Origin: Bolinopsis microptera
Taxonomy: Eukaryota; Ctenophora; Tentaculata; Lobata; Bolinopsidae
Direction of reading: 5' to 3'
Length of the DNA stretch: 64,000 nucleotides
Assembly (NCBI RefSeq): GCF_026151205.1
Contig: NC_087083.1
Span: 12,212,944 to 12,276,943 of the forward strand
Under the pieces are notes generated by a model. That model was not told the origin of the DNA. It did not search any database and worked only from the letters and a program-made list of their open reading frames with translations. The position numbers and the translations under genes were made by a program. Below are positions 12,401 through 21,559 of the stretch, in pieces; position 1 is the stretch's first letter, and each line of letters opens with the position of its first letter.

Positions 12401-12879
12401 ACACGGGAATCAATGATATTCGGGATGATTCCAACAGACCATCTACTAGAACACTTATTGCTAAGCTTAAGAAGAAATGTAGTGAAATTCAGCAATTTTA
12501 TCCTAATAGTAAAGTTCATATTAGTCTACTCTTGCCCACTAAATCACAGTTTGTTAACTCACGTATAGGGGAGTTAAACAGTTTAATTGTCGACATGGTT
12601 TATAATAGGAAAAACATGTTTATTATAGATAACTCTGTACTAGGTTCTGTTAACGGATGCATGCCTTCTAAGTATGGTCGATTCTCACGTGATGGCACAC
12701 CATTGGTCAATGATGTTGTACATCTCGGAAGAGAAGGCCTGAAAATATTTTGCATGAGTATAAAACGATGTATTGTACAACGTGGTGGAAGTCAGTCCAC
12801 GGAAAGATTTAAAGGTGGAAATGGTGACTATAGGAGTGCCCTAAGTAGGGGTAGTAGGGGTGATATCTTACCGATATGA
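9445..12879 (+). CDS. chimeric ORF: PLE reverse transcriptase fused to LINE AlkB-SGNH ORF1
   Basis: One open frame of 1144 codons covers parts of two elements. Residues 1 to about 665 are a Penelope-like RT: the N-terminal region with NLSSKT and DKGTGFFVLDKSDY, RT motif A FDIVNMFPSI (about 352), motif B GTAMGPNNACQYAD, motif C RYRDDIYITW (about 450), GTEFLDL, then the linker VFVSYRGNKTIKETLVPSKL. From about 665 on it is LINE ORF1: a short coiled coil, an AlkB-like 2OG-Fe(II) dioxygenase (about 748-927; HCD in PQHCDNE, distal H in WNHGI, arginines in RYSFTFR) and an SGNH hydrolase (about 935-1105; GDSN, GIND, DVVH). The N-terminal PHD of the intact family member is absent, so the LINE arrived 5'-truncated and by chance in frame. 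The stop overlaps the next ATG (ATGA). Whether the fusion is translated is unknown. Confidence 0.85.
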   Translation: MLVFYVFVFTSARLGSCSCDQSFRVIYIHRRDGIKSRPLNRNNVSQVALDKTVINLSSKTVTNAHKFVFHLGESFAVTPSKTNRDKLVEDVNSWANSLRMSFVLSRVVIPTQNVEEHEKTLDQKVKQMEKVLGIKTSKKKNFSNSGNHALELFISNVKKQISNHPRKPKPAPRNVDKETTKAIQELKSWDDAVIRLFDKGTGFFVLDKSDYINRVEAALKDQSTFKQVSDQQQQIHTTIITIKEWVLKYSADADCPGMTPNFMEWVTPSEEENEPGVNYMNLKAHKPEKNYPGRLISTGCNSYIKNLSIFTAEELKKVTLPHCLMDSNDLLMKMKELNESGRLTGKTIYHVTFDIVNMFPSISKEIGLPACRTLLDQRSTKLFSTDCVMEALEITLDNNITVFNGNMYVQTSGTAMGPNNACQYADSALSPLDSKIVESQEITTPEFYGRYRDDIYITWTESLEKLDQFLLWLNQYHPNLKFTMSTPSTEGTEFLDLFIYSKNCKLETRTYCKPSDAHSYLLPQSCHPTHIAENIPYGVAHRVFKNCSEEEEYLKCKIEFSEYLEDRNYNKDLIHKSFEKVELLKRDDLISKNLTSSNSKKSERCFPLVCDFDPNLPPIGKIVNKNKFILGLDPLLKSVIQPSKVFVSYRGNKTIKETLVPSKLSEDRKYHEDSTFSSTFDHVDNLMTQIKVQLEKINDHVCPSTSTQKFDEGELPNNDSIVMTPNTTSPHFAPSQISIDPACDPYITYQEDIVPVELHSKLIKLLEDSSADFSSVGGSRDVIYFGEHGYWYTGAYHQAKETPVEIQDLLDCVRPSLPNRKSWLNSCLVTRYTGNSSHIPQHCDNEVLIDPESIIVTVSLGEERTIKFTHKSTEKSLKLKDGSVYVMSRLSQEIWNHGIEPLTNEEDEEESDEKNSVRYSFTFRHIAPYYKNSTVLIGDSNTKYIKFGKDVGTLGKWVPGKRMWAAKIDDIPAPKDIGPYRNIVIHTGINDIRDDSNRPSTRTLIAKLKKKCSEIQQFYPNSKVHISLLLPTKSQFVNSRIGELNSLIVDMVYNRKNMFIIDNSVLGSVNGCMPSKYGRFSRDGTPLVNDVVHLGREGLKIFCMSIKRCIVQRGGSQSTERFKGGNGDYRSALSRGSRGDILPI

Positions 12880-15800
12880 CCTCAATAAACTTTAATATTA
12901 CAAGAGAGAGATGTCCAGGTTGTGATAGCAATGTACTAAGCCATCATAAAGTCATAATATGTGAGTGTTGCGATACAATATATCATGCCAAATGTTCTGA
13001 ACAGAGCTTTAAATTTGACCATGTTAAACAAATGTGGCACTGCAGTCAATGTTTCGCCTTCAAATCCCAAAGGTACAATCCTTTCAACTCAATTATTTAT
13101 GACAAATATGATCCCAACACTGTAGAAAGAGACGAAGATATGGAGACTATTTCAAACATTCTAAAAGACTGTAGGTCTTATAACATGACAAATTTCAACC
13201 GGCTGTCAAAAAACATACTTAACCATAACAAGCCGTTTATATCTATTGTGTTTAACAACATTGATGGGAACGCATCTAACTTTGACAGCTTTATTACTGA
13301 TATGAGTCAATATGGTGAGAAATTTGCAGTTATTGCGCTAGCTGAAACAAACATTGATGAGGAAAATAAAGATTTATACAAAATTGATGGTTACAGCAGT
13401 GAGTATAACTCCAAAACTGATGGGAAAAAGAAAGGTAGTGGCCTTGGTGTATATATTGACAATAAGTACCAATACAGCCGAATCGAAAAGTTATGTAAAT
13501 GCTCTGACAATCTTGAAACACTTTTTGTTGAGATCACTAACACAGAGGTTCCACAGATTGCTGGTGTTGTCTACAGGCCCCCTAGTGGTGATATTCTAGA
13601 TGCACTTGCTGAGCTTGACGTGTTGATGAAATTCCTACCGTCTAATAATGTAGCCTTGACAGGTGACTTCAATGTTGATCTTTTGGCCCAGGGACGAAAC
13701 ATAGCTGAATTTGAACAAACTATCTACAGTAACAATTTAATCCCTTTGATATCGATTGCCACCCATGCCAAGCCGGGTTGCAACGAAAGCTTAATTGATA
13801 ATATTTTAGTGAACTCTACTGAGCGTGTCTTAGGATCTGGAATTCTTGAATCCAAGATTTCCCATCATAACCCAATCTTCTGTTTCATATCGTGTAATAC
13901 TAAAGAGAGTCCAAATGATACCAAACTTAAACCTAAGTATGATTACTGTGAGTCTAATATAGAAAGCTTCCTTAATGATATTGGAAGGGATATCTACCGA
14001 TCGAACTTTTCGTATGATGAGGAAGGTTTTGAAAAATTTGTCGAAACTGTCCATGAAAAAATCGAACTGAATTTCAAATTGGACTCTACTGCTGGTTTTC
14101 AATCAAAACGCAATAGATTGATGAATCCATGGATCACTTCTGCGTTAATTAAATCTGTGTTTACTAAAGGCTTTCACTACAAGCGATGGAAGGCTTCGTG
14201 TACCAAAATCAACCCATTAGGTGAGGAAACTTTATATCTTAAGTATAAGGAGTATCGTTCTATCCTAAACAAAGCTATAAAATCTGCGAAAAAAGCCCAC
14301 TATGGAAAAAAATTTGAACTTGCTAAAGGAAATATTAAAAAAACCTGGGAATTGATTAACGAACTCAGGGGTAAATCTAAAAAAGATATAAAAGCATCAT
14401 TCTTAATTGATGGTCGAATTGTAACTGAACGCCGTGAGATTGCTAACGGATTTAACATCTACTTCTCGTCTATTGCTCGTAATCTTAATTCAAAAGTTCA
14501 ATCTTCTGTACCATCTCGTACGGTAACTGATGGCAATTTTATTAAGACGAAGTTTAAACAATACCTCAAGGGCAGAGAAAGAATAGTGAACTCTTTTTTT
14601 CTCAGCCCCTGTGACGAGGAAGAGATAAGTAAAATCATTGGTAGCCTTGAAAATGGGAAGGCAAGTGATATCTCTGTTAAAGTCTTAAAAAAGAGTGTAA
14701 ATTATCTGTCTGGTCATATCTCTAGATTCTTTAATTGGTTCTTGGACAATGGGGTCTTTCCAAACAAGCTTAAAACGGGCTCTATTACACCAATTTATAA
14801 AAAAGGAGACTCACGATGCCTTGATAACTATCGACCTGTTTCTACATTACCGATATTTGGAAAAATACTTGAAAAAATAATCTATAATAGGTTATATAAT
14901 TACCTCAGTGCTATGAACGTGATTTATGATCGACAATTTGGTTTTAGAAAACAACACTCAACATCTCATGCCGTAAACTATTCTGTCAATAAAATACTTA
15001 ATGAGATTGAACAGAAAAATCATGTAATTGGAATATTTATTGATCTAAGCAAAGCATTTGACACAATTGAGCACGATAAACTCCTGCATAAACTTGAACA
15101 CTATGGAGTAAGAGGTATTGCACTGAAAACTCTTGCTAGCTATCTAACAAACCGTAGCCAAGTAACTTCTTTTCAAACTGAAAAGTCGGACAAGTGTTCA
15201 GTTGAGTATGGTGTACCCCAGGGGTCAGTGTTAGGACCTCTACTATTTCTGATTTATATAAATGATATTGTGAGCTCCTCAAGCTTGGCTGAATTCGTCC
15301 TGTTTGCTGATGATACAAATATTTTTGTGACAGGTAGTTCAGCACAGGAAGCTTTTGAAAAAGCTAATCATGTAATGAAACAAGTCAGTAACTATATGGA
15401 GTCTAACAAGTTACATATAAATGCAGGGAAAAGTTGTTATATGCATTTTCAGCCAGGTTTGTCAAGAGCAACACAGACCTGTGCCAGAACACGGCCCTTT
15501 AACAGGAATCTAACGATTTTAATAGATGGCAAAAAGCTAGAAAAAGTTCAATGTACAAAGTTTCTTGGGGTGATAATAGACGAACAGCTAAGCTGGGAAC
15601 CACATCTTAATCATTTATCTTTAAAGCTGAACTCCAGTATTGTATCGATTAAGAGAATTTGCAAATTCATTCCCAAATCTGAATATTTGAAACTATACAA
15701 TGCTCTTTTTATGTCACATCTTAGCTATTGTATAAGTTGCTGGGGTGGGATCCCTAAACATAAGCTGAATAAAATCTTTGCAATTCAAAAACGATGTATA

Positions 15801-16675
15801 AGACTGCTATTTGGTAACATTCCCAATTTTGATCATAAAGAATACTATTTAACCTGTGCACGTTCAAGAACTTATAACGAACATATGGCTAGCAAGAACT
15901 ACTGTCTTGAACACACTAAACCGCTATTCACCGAGCAGAAAATTATGAACCTGGAGAATCTGCACATGTACCATACATTTATGGAATTATTCAAAATTCT
16001 TAAATTTGATGTCCCCCAGTCGATTAAAGATCTTTTCAAGTTCTGTCCTGGAAATGAAAAACTTCGTCTGATTGTCCCATTACTGAGGTTAGATATCTCC
16101 CAACAAAACTTTTTGTACACCTCTACGAAAATTTGGAATGACCTCAGCCCCTATGTATTCGAAATATGTGATGCTAATGTAGATGGGTTGATAATCCCGG
16201 GTTCTTCCAAGAATTCAGACTTATCAGCTTCGTCAGGTGTTATTAAATCTAACCTTAAAAAGCACTTGCTATCCCTCCAAAATCGAGATGACCCTAATAC
16301 ATGGTAACTAATCTATATTATATCTCAAACTCTACATCCGGTACGGCTATGCACACATGATATCTCTCTCTGCCATGAAACATGGCTAACCTTTTAAACT
16401 GTGATTCAAAACCTAAAGCTAAACTAAAACTCAACTGGGCTCTCCTTTGTCACCAAACTAAACCAATAAGTAATTTAAGATTATTATATTTTTCTATATT
16501 TGTATACTGTAATTAGTATATTGACGTACTGGATGGTTGAGGGGGTTTCAAGCACAGGTCACTCTCAAATCCTAAAGATAAGCAGTGGCCTTCGGCACTT
16601 GAAACCTCTTCAAACCTCCCCTGATTTATTTATTATTGATATTGTTTGATTGTGCCGTAAAAAAAAAAAATAAAT
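11440..16675 (+). mobile_element. 5'-truncated AlkB-type LINE inside the PLE
   Basis: About 5.2 kb: partial ORF1 (coiled-coil remnant, AlkB, SGNH), complete ORF2 (12876-16307), a 3' UTR of about 360 bp and a tail with 12 A residues at about 16657-16669 followed by TAAAT. The start is placed where PLE linker sequence gives way to ORF1-like sequence and is uncertain by some tens of bases. No clean target duplication could be recognised. The domain order matches the complete copy at 56679-62842, but the proteins are clearly diverged, so the two are separate lineages of one family. Confidence 0.75.
12876..16307 (+). CDS. LINE ORF2: PHD finger, APE endonuclease, reverse transcriptase
   Basis: 1143 codons, uninterrupted. 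Residues about 13-60 form a PHD-like C4HC3 zinc finger (CPGCDSN, CECCDTIYHAKC, WHCSQC). Residues about 125-345 are an APE-type endonuclease (NNIDGNASNFDSF, LAETN, VVYRPPSGD, LTGDFNVD, SLIDNILVN, SHHNPIF). The RT has ITPIYKKGD, NYRPVSTL, motif A FIDLSKAFDTIEH, motif B GVPQGSVLGPLLFLIYINDI and motif C LFADDTNIF. The C-terminus has no RNase H domain. The FADDT motif and overall layout fit the CR1/Jockey group. The ATG overlaps the ORF1 stop as ATGA, the usual arrangement for termination-reinitiation. All catalytic residues I can check are present. The PHD may bind histone tails and steer integration; that is inference. Confidence 0.9.
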   Translation: MTSINFNITRERCPGCDSNVLSHHKVIICECCDTIYHAKCSEQSFKFDHVKQMWHCSQCFAFKSQRYNPFNSIIYDKYDPNTVERDEDMETISNILKDCRSYNMTNFNRLSKNILNHNKPFISIVFNNIDGNASNFDSFITDMSQYGEKFAVIALAETNIDEENKDLYKIDGYSSEYNSKTDGKKKGSGLGVYIDNKYQYSRIEKLCKCSDNLETLFVEITNTEVPQIAGVVYRPPSGDILDALAELDVLMKFLPSNNVALTGDFNVDLLAQGRNIAEFEQTIYSNNLIPLISIATHAKPGCNESLIDNILVNSTERVLGSGILESKISHHNPIFCFISCNTKESPNDTKLKPKYDYCESNIESFLNDIGRDIYRSNFSYDEEGFEKFVETVHEKIELNFKLDSTAGFQSKRNRLMNPWITSALIKSVFTKGFHYKRWKASCTKINPLGEETLYLKYKEYRSILNKAIKSAKKAHYGKKFELAKGNIKKTWELINELRGKSKKDIKASFLIDGRIVTERREIANGFNIYFSSIARNLNSKVQSSVPSRTVTDGNFIKTKFKQYLKGRERIVNSFFLSPCDEEEISKIIGSLENGKASDISVKVLKKSVNYLSGHISRFFNWFLDNGVFPNKLKTGSITPIYKKGDSRCLDNYRPVSTLPIFGKILEKIIYNRLYNYLSAMNVIYDRQFGFRKQHSTSHAVNYSVNKILNEIEQKNHVIGIFIDLSKAFDTIEHDKLLHKLEHYGVRGIALKTLASYLTNRSQVTSFQTEKSDKCSVEYGVPQGSVLGPLLFLIYINDIVSSSSLAEFVLFADDTNIFVTGSSAQEAFEKANHVMKQVSNYMESNKLHINAGKSCYMHFQPGLSRATQTCARTRPFNRNLTILIDGKKLEKVQCTKFLGVIIDEQLSWEPHLNHLSLKLNSSIVSIKRICKFIPKSEYLKLYNALFMSHLSYCISCWGGIPKHKLNKIFAIQKRCIRLLFGNIPNFDHKEYYLTCARSRTYNEHMASKNYCLEHTKPLFTEQKIMNLENLHMYHTFMELFKILKFDVPQSIKDLFKFCPGNEKLRLIVPLLRLDISQQNFLYTSTKIWNDLSPYVFEICDANVDGLIIPGSSKNSDLSASSGVIKSNLKKHLLSLQNRDDPNTW

Positions 16676-16723
16676 ATTTGTTTTATTAGTAATGTTATAG
16701 CTTTAAACTCTAACACTGAAAAT

Positions 16724-17257
16724 GTGGCTCTGCCTACTAGTATAGAAGAGGGGGGATGTTATCATTGTAACTCCAGATGTAAAGCCTGTAGAATGTATAT
16801 TTGTGAATCAAAAACAGCTCAGAGCTACCACTCGGGGTACACTGTTAACATCATTGGACAACTAGACTGCAACACAGTAGGGGTGTGCTATCTAGTAAGG
16901 GATAAAGTCTGCAGACGTGCTTCAGTAGGAAGCACAGTTAACAATTTTAAGACCAGATGGCAGAACCACAAATCACATATTAGGAAAGCGGTTAGGAGTT
17001 GTGAAATTTCTTGTCATTTTAACGATAACCAGTTCCATAATCTTACCAAAGAGCCCTTAAAAACGTTTGACAATGAGTTATCCGATCAGATAGAGGTTAT
17101 TATTTTTGAAAAGCTAGATTTTATAAAATGTTTAACCTTAGAAGATAGAAGTAGGGTTGCTAAAGAAAGAGAATCATTTTGGCAAAACCAGCTTATGACC
17201 CTCAGTGATTTTGGAGGACTTAATAAACGTAGTGCTCTTAATGAAATAAAAAATTGA
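16724..17257 (+). CDS. PLE GIY-YIG endonuclease, 3' part of the split element
   Basis: 177 codons without a proper ATG (first codon GTG), as expected for a severed 3' half. It starts with the Cys-rich linker (GGCYHCNSRCKAC), then the nuclease region VCYLVRDKVCRRASVGST, NFKTRWQNHKSHI with the conserved Arg, CHF, and a distal RERESFWQNQL segment with the likely metal-binding Glu. In PLE endonucleases of this type the second core motif usually reads YVGST; here it reads SVGST, so the second tyrosine of GIY-YIG seems to have changed to serine, which may mean loss of activity. Identification as PLE EN rests on the spacing of Cys, GST, HKS and HF and on its partner RT upstream. Confidence 0.8.
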   Translation: MALPTSIEEGGCYHCNSRCKACRMYICESKTAQSYHSGYTVNIIGQLDCNTVGVCYLVRDKVCRRASVGSTVNNFKTRWQNHKSHIRKAVRSCEISCHFNDNQFHNLTKEPLKTFDNELSDQIEVIIFEKLDFIKCLTLEDRSRVAKERESFWQNQLMTLSDFGGLNKRSALNEIKN

Positions 17258-17748
17258 CCTTTATATGATATGCTTTAATATTAATCTTTCCACAGACACT
17301 TGCATTTTGATGTTTACTTTCACCTCTGCATCTTTTGTTTATATCTTATGATTGAATGAGACTTACTCACAAATTTCCCATCTCAGTATTGATCTATTTT
17401 TGTCATGTTTTTAATTTACTTCATAGAACAGTTATTTTAATAAACTTGCTTTCAGAATGAGACATGTAAAGATTACATAATCGATAGCTTAATGTGAATT
17501 TCGTGTTTTACTGTTTCACTGAATGTCTCAAATATATATATATAAGGTCAAAGCCTATAGGAAATATGTCTCTATGCGGAGATGGACCTAGGTTGAGTTC
17601 ATAGTGTGGGATTTAGCGAAAGTTCCTGGTGAATAATCCAAGGTTAGGTTACCTAAAAGAGTTTTCCCTTTCCAGTCGTGTCGACTATTCCACAATATGT
17701 TGGAGGACTTCGATGCGCCGCGCGAACTAGCATTTTTGCTTCGCATCG
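17258..17748. other. AT-rich PLE tail and flank
   Basis: No gene seen. An (AT)n run at about 17531-17544 may lie near the PLE 3' end. The first GC-rich repeat sequence begins near 17.7 kb. Confidence 0.3.
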
Positions 17749-17826
17749 TTACCTGAGGACCCCAGGCTATTATGTTCATTAACAATAAAGATGTGGCGGA
17801 ATGACAGGCTGAGCGCGGCCCAGTAA
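17749..17826. mobile_element. 79-bp-type MITE, copy 2
   Basis: The same unit as at 1882 (TTACCTGAGGACCCCAGG ... CAGTAA), 78 bp here. It is flanked by CGCATCG on the left and CGCATCGT on the right, consistent with a 7-8 bp duplication. It sits in the GC-rich MITE family, as does copy 1. Confidence 0.7.
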
Positions 17827-17884
17827 CGCATCGTCGATCGTTGCTCTGCCTCGCAGAATAACGATCTCGATGGGTTGACATCGT

Positions 17885-18282
17885 CAATCAACACAATATG
17901 GTTGAGTTTACTGTTGTTAAGATCGTCCGTAGGGGTTTACCAATTAATATCCTCATTCTGAGCGTAATGATCTCGATGCACTTGCAGAGGAGGTGCTGGG
18001 ATGTTTCTGCTTTTCCTGAAAAGTGTTCACAATCTTGAATCTCGAAGTTGATGTTGTTCGCCACGCTCTGAAAGTAAACTAATGGGCTGTGACCTATTCT
18101 GACAGCGGCCATGTTAGCCATCTGATGCAGTGATTTCCTGTATTTATATTTGTGGAGAAACATCTTAAGTATGATTTTTCTTTGTCACTGAGTGTGGCCT
18201 AATTGGGTTCTGGTCCTATGGGGATGTTGTTGGATTGATCGTCCCTTGCCAATTCGTCAGCCTGTCGTTGCATTCCACCGAA
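17885..18282 (-). pseudogene. LINE RNase H C-terminus and zinc-knuckle fragment
   Basis: Read on the minus strand, 18282-18210 gives GMQRQADELARDDQ...GPEP, the typical end of a retrotransposon RNase H domain, then a stop. A second frame (18163-17888) gives VRIGHSPL...NFEIQDCEHFSGKAETSQHLLCKC, the Cys/His knuckle that follows RNase H in many Jockey- and R1-like LINEs (CxxF...ETSxHLLCxC). Stops and frame changes make it a relic. It differs from the AlkB LINEs here, which have no RNase H. Confidence 0.6.
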
Positions 18283-19178
18283 TTTCTATTTATGAACATT
18301 GCATTATTATAAGTATTACTTAAATAAGCTGGTATATTTATTAGTGCTTTGTTAAATGGAGCCGGGGTTTGGACTGCCCTTTACCCGATTAATACGTTTC
18401 CATCACGATACATAATACTCAATACATGTAATAGTGTTGTAATTAGTTTAAAACTTTAAAACTTTACAGTAAAAGTATGCAACACAGATGTCCGAGTTGT
18501 AGCGCGATGCGTTACTGTGCCGCGCTGAGCTGCCATGAATTGACATCGTCAATTAAATGTCGGATTGGAGTGGGGCACGTAAGTTCTTCTCCATAGGTGA
18601 GTACTGTAACGTTTTTTATACTTTTATAAGATATTAATATTTTATACCAATATTTGTCCATAAATTCTGAATTTATAAAGTAATAAAGAAGTTCATAATC
18701 CTGATATTTCCACACTAAGTCTCCCTTGAATGACCTAAATGTACATCTTTGCAGAGGCGGCTATTGAGGGCATCCAGGCATCCGTGGACGCCCTGAATTT
18801 ATTATCTGGTGGGCCGCACAGTTTTAACACATAGTTAATTGCAAACGGGTACAAAGCATGTCATCGCATCAACGTACTGTTAATCTATATGATCAGGTTG
18901 TCCAGGACACCCTGCAATTTGAACTATCGACTGCTAGTGCTATCACACTGCGCGGCTTAGATCTTACACGTGTGGTGTCCTATTTCACCAATTTTATAAG
19001 TTTCCGTTTTTGTTTGCTGTCGCCTGTGACACATTACATACATGAGGCCCTGTGTGTAACTGTAATGTACATTAGAATAATTTAGTTAAAATTAATTAAC
19101 TTTCTGCAGTCATCGGCGAATAGCCGTCGGCATTTGCGGGTTCTGTGATGGGTCTACTCACTCAGATAGCACATCTGT
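18283..19178. other. no gene seen; MITE-family pieces
   Basis: Around 18500-18560 there is an inverted copy of the GC-rich repeat found at 1495-1600 (GTAGCGCGATGCGTTACTGT and then the GACATCGTCAATT palindrome half). The remainder has only short ORFs without recognisable content. Confidence 0.4.
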
Positions 19179-19182
19179 TTAA

Positions 19183-20016
19183 GGCCACAGGGGGGGTCCG
19201 AGGTTGAAAAAACTTTTTTTGCCAATTGGCAGACCACGTAAGTTATCTGACGCTTGCACACCACCCTTAGCCCCCCAGAGCACCTAGTTTGTCGTAAAAT
19301 TGAGGTTAACTATTGCCTTTATAATCAGTTAACCTCACAAATAACCATTTCTTAACATTTTGTTGCTCTCATCACAAGTTAAACTTATCAATGGGTATCA
19401 ATTGGCCATCCAATGTGAACAGAACTATTATATGTCCTTTATTTGTTGGAAAATTGAGGTTAACATATTTTCTCAGAATCAGTCTTTTGACTCTCCTGAA
19501 CAATTTATTTACCACCTCAAAAACCTATCTTCTCCTAGAGCTTTTATCCTTTTCACCTCAAATTTGGAACTTATGTTCCTGACATAAGTTTAAAAGTTTG
19601 TTATGTAACGATTGTTGTAATTTTGCTCCGTAACTCTTTTTATGAGGTTAACCATTTTAAATTTTGTAAATTTTGTAACGCACACTCATGGTTAACCTCA
19701 TATCTCAGCTTTGGAGCAAGATATCATAAATCGTTACATAACAAAAACTCAAAATACCTTGAAGAACATTGTTGCCAAGTTACAAGGTTCCAAGTCGTAA
19801 ACTGTAAAAGAAGATAGATTTTGAACACAATTTCATTTAAAGTTTTCATTTACAATAGAATTTCAGGTAAACCTCAAAATTTAACGTGCGATATCTTCAA
19901 ATAGGAAACTTTGTTTTCGGTAAGGACAAAAGCATTTGAAAATTTAGATCGAGCTCTACAACATATCTCAAAATCTCAAAATTGACCTCGGACCCCCCCC
20001 CCCCCCCCCTGTGGCC
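19183..20016. mobile_element. 834-bp TTAA-flanked MITE
   Basis: The left end GGCCACAGGGGGGGTCCGAG and the right end CTCGGACCCCC(n)CTGTGGCC are inverted copies. TTAA lies directly outside on both sides (19179-19182 and 20017-20020). TTAA target duplication is the mark of piggyBac-type transposition. There is no transposase ORF; inside are AT-rich sequence and repeated GAGGTTAAC motifs. The right end contains an 18-base C run, so its exact length may be unstable. Confidence 0.75.
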
Positions 20017-20316
20017 TTAATCATTGTTTTAATTTATTGAGGAATTTATCATATTGTGTTGATACTTTTAATTCAGATTGCATTAGACCGTTACCGTGGT
20101 ACTGTTGAATTCGATAAACAAAATTGACAACACACGGTCATAAAACTGTAAAACTAGATCGTGGTCTATGATTTTGCCACGTAAGCGGGTCACTTATGTA
20201 GTCACGTTTACCATTATATATTTGTCTAAATAATTGATATTGAAATATAGTTGAGTCCCAGCATATGATGGAAAGTAGACATGTTTCAGTATCTCACGAC
20301 GTATATAATGATATGT

Positions 20317-20412
20317 GTGTTAAACAAGGAACTGAAACCGAGGGGTTCCGTTCAGGCCCTTCACACTTTGTTTCTGTCTAGTTCTAATGTACCGTCACAA
20401 TAGTGACTTTAA
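20317..20412 (+). repeat. 96-bp repeat, copy 2
   Basis: Identical to 4694-4789, same orientation, about 260 bp upstream of the ZP-N gene. It may influence that gene's promoter; nothing in the sequence proves it. Confidence 0.6.
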
Positions 20413-20669
20413 TATACTAAGTAATACCAAGTAATCGGGATACGGGTACCGCGTTATATCGGCGTATAATTGGTGTAACATTCCAATGTAATCACACAGC
20501 CTTTTGAAGGCCATCCATTCGTTGTCTGAGTGCGGAAATAGTTGATTCTTTGAAGAACATTTTGAACATTTTACTTTTGAATATTTAACTTTTGATGATT
20601 TATCATATTTCACGTTTGGTTCACAATCGGTAAAGATACATTTAAAATCATTATACAGACTACATTGAT

Positions 20670-21364
20670 ATGGCAGTAATCATCTTGTTGGCATTGCTCA
20701 CTGTGATACCTTTCTGTGTAGCAACTGACGGTCAGTCTTACTTACTAAATAATTAATTGATTCAATTCCAGTCATTATCACTATAATATGATAGAATCAG
20801 TCATTACACTATGTGGTTGCTATTAGGCTGCTATATGGTTGCTATATGGTTGCTATATGGTTGCTATATGGTTGCTATATGGTTGCTATATGGTTGCTAT
20901 ATGGTTGCTAATATGGTTGCTATATGGTTGCTAACGATAAAAGTAAGAATTAACACTATCGTTAAATGAATAAACTATCGTTAAAGTAAACGTCATACCA
21001 TTATTTTACATTTTCCACAGTGGAGTGTGCTCCAGATACGATGACCCTAACCTTGACTGAAAATGAGAATTACGCGCTCTACCATCTCTCGGAAAAAGGC
21101 GAAGAATGCACATTTCCAGGAGACACACAGCAAATAGTGATAGCAGTGAACACGTGTGGAACTACATCCCACACAAACAGTACACACATCATGTACAAGA
21201 ACCTGGTAACAGCAGTAAAAGTAAAGAACCAACGGGATTACAATAACGGGATTGACCGAGGTAACAAGAGGTTCGCAGTTGCATGTAACTATCTGAGAAT
21301 TGTGGAGGTTACAGTGCAGGGGCCGGTTGTTGAAGGGGAGGAAGTAGCACGGAACAGCGCTTAG
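20670..21364 (+). CDS. secreted ZP-N-domain-only protein, two exons
   Basis: Exon 1 (20670-20730) encodes MAVIILLALLTVIPFCVATD, a clear signal peptide. Exon 2 (21021-21364) follows after GACG|GTCAGT and TTTCCACAG, with phase 1 kept. The 134-residue product begins its mature part with VECAPDTMTLTLT and shows four ZP-N-like cysteines (VECAP, EECTFPG, VNTCGT, VACNYLR), with HIMYKNLV between the third and fourth. This matches the ZP-N half of zona pellucida polymerisation modules. There is no ZP-C half, furin site or membrane anchor before the stop, so it is secreted and may bind other ZP proteins or act alone. A polyadenylation signal lies at 21554. Family assignment is from motif order; the splice model is strong. 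Confidence 0.75.
20811..20934. repeat. 11-bp tandem repeat in the ZP-N gene intron
   Basis: About ten copies of TATGGTTGCTA within the single intron of the ZP-N gene, nearly all identical. Confidence 0.9.
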
Positions 21365-21553
21365 CTAGAGGATTGGGCTGATCAGTTATTTGATGTATTT
21401 CAATGAGAAACACAACAATATGCTCGTAGGGAATGTGACAAATTTAGATTTGAAGATTACATTTAAATTGTTGATAGTCTAACCGCATGTATAATCAACC
21501 TAATTAGACTAGTTTGCAAATATCTTTGTTAGTTTATTCTCCGTTGATAATAC

Positions 21554-21559
21554 AATAAA
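21554..21559 (+). terminator. polyadenylation signal of the ZP-N gene
   Basis: AATAAA 190 bases after the stop codon, in AT-rich sequence. Confidence 0.5.

Larger units (their letters stand above)
9445..17257 (+). mobile_element. Penelope-like element interrupted by a LINE
   Basis: PLE coding sequence is present on both sides of the LINE. The RT and start of the linker are at 9445 to about 11440. The Cys-rich end of the linker and the GIY-YIG endonuclease are at 16724-17257, on the same strand and in the correct order. PLE proteins normally carry these parts continuously, so removing the insert restores the expected layout. I could not fix the outer ends or find terminal repeats. The tail region to about 17.5 kb is AT-rich and noncoding. 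Confidence 0.8.

Noticed and set aside
17588-17887. 99-codon minus-strand ORF
   Set aside because: It spans the 79-bp MITE and adjacent repeat, so it is an accident of repeat sequence.
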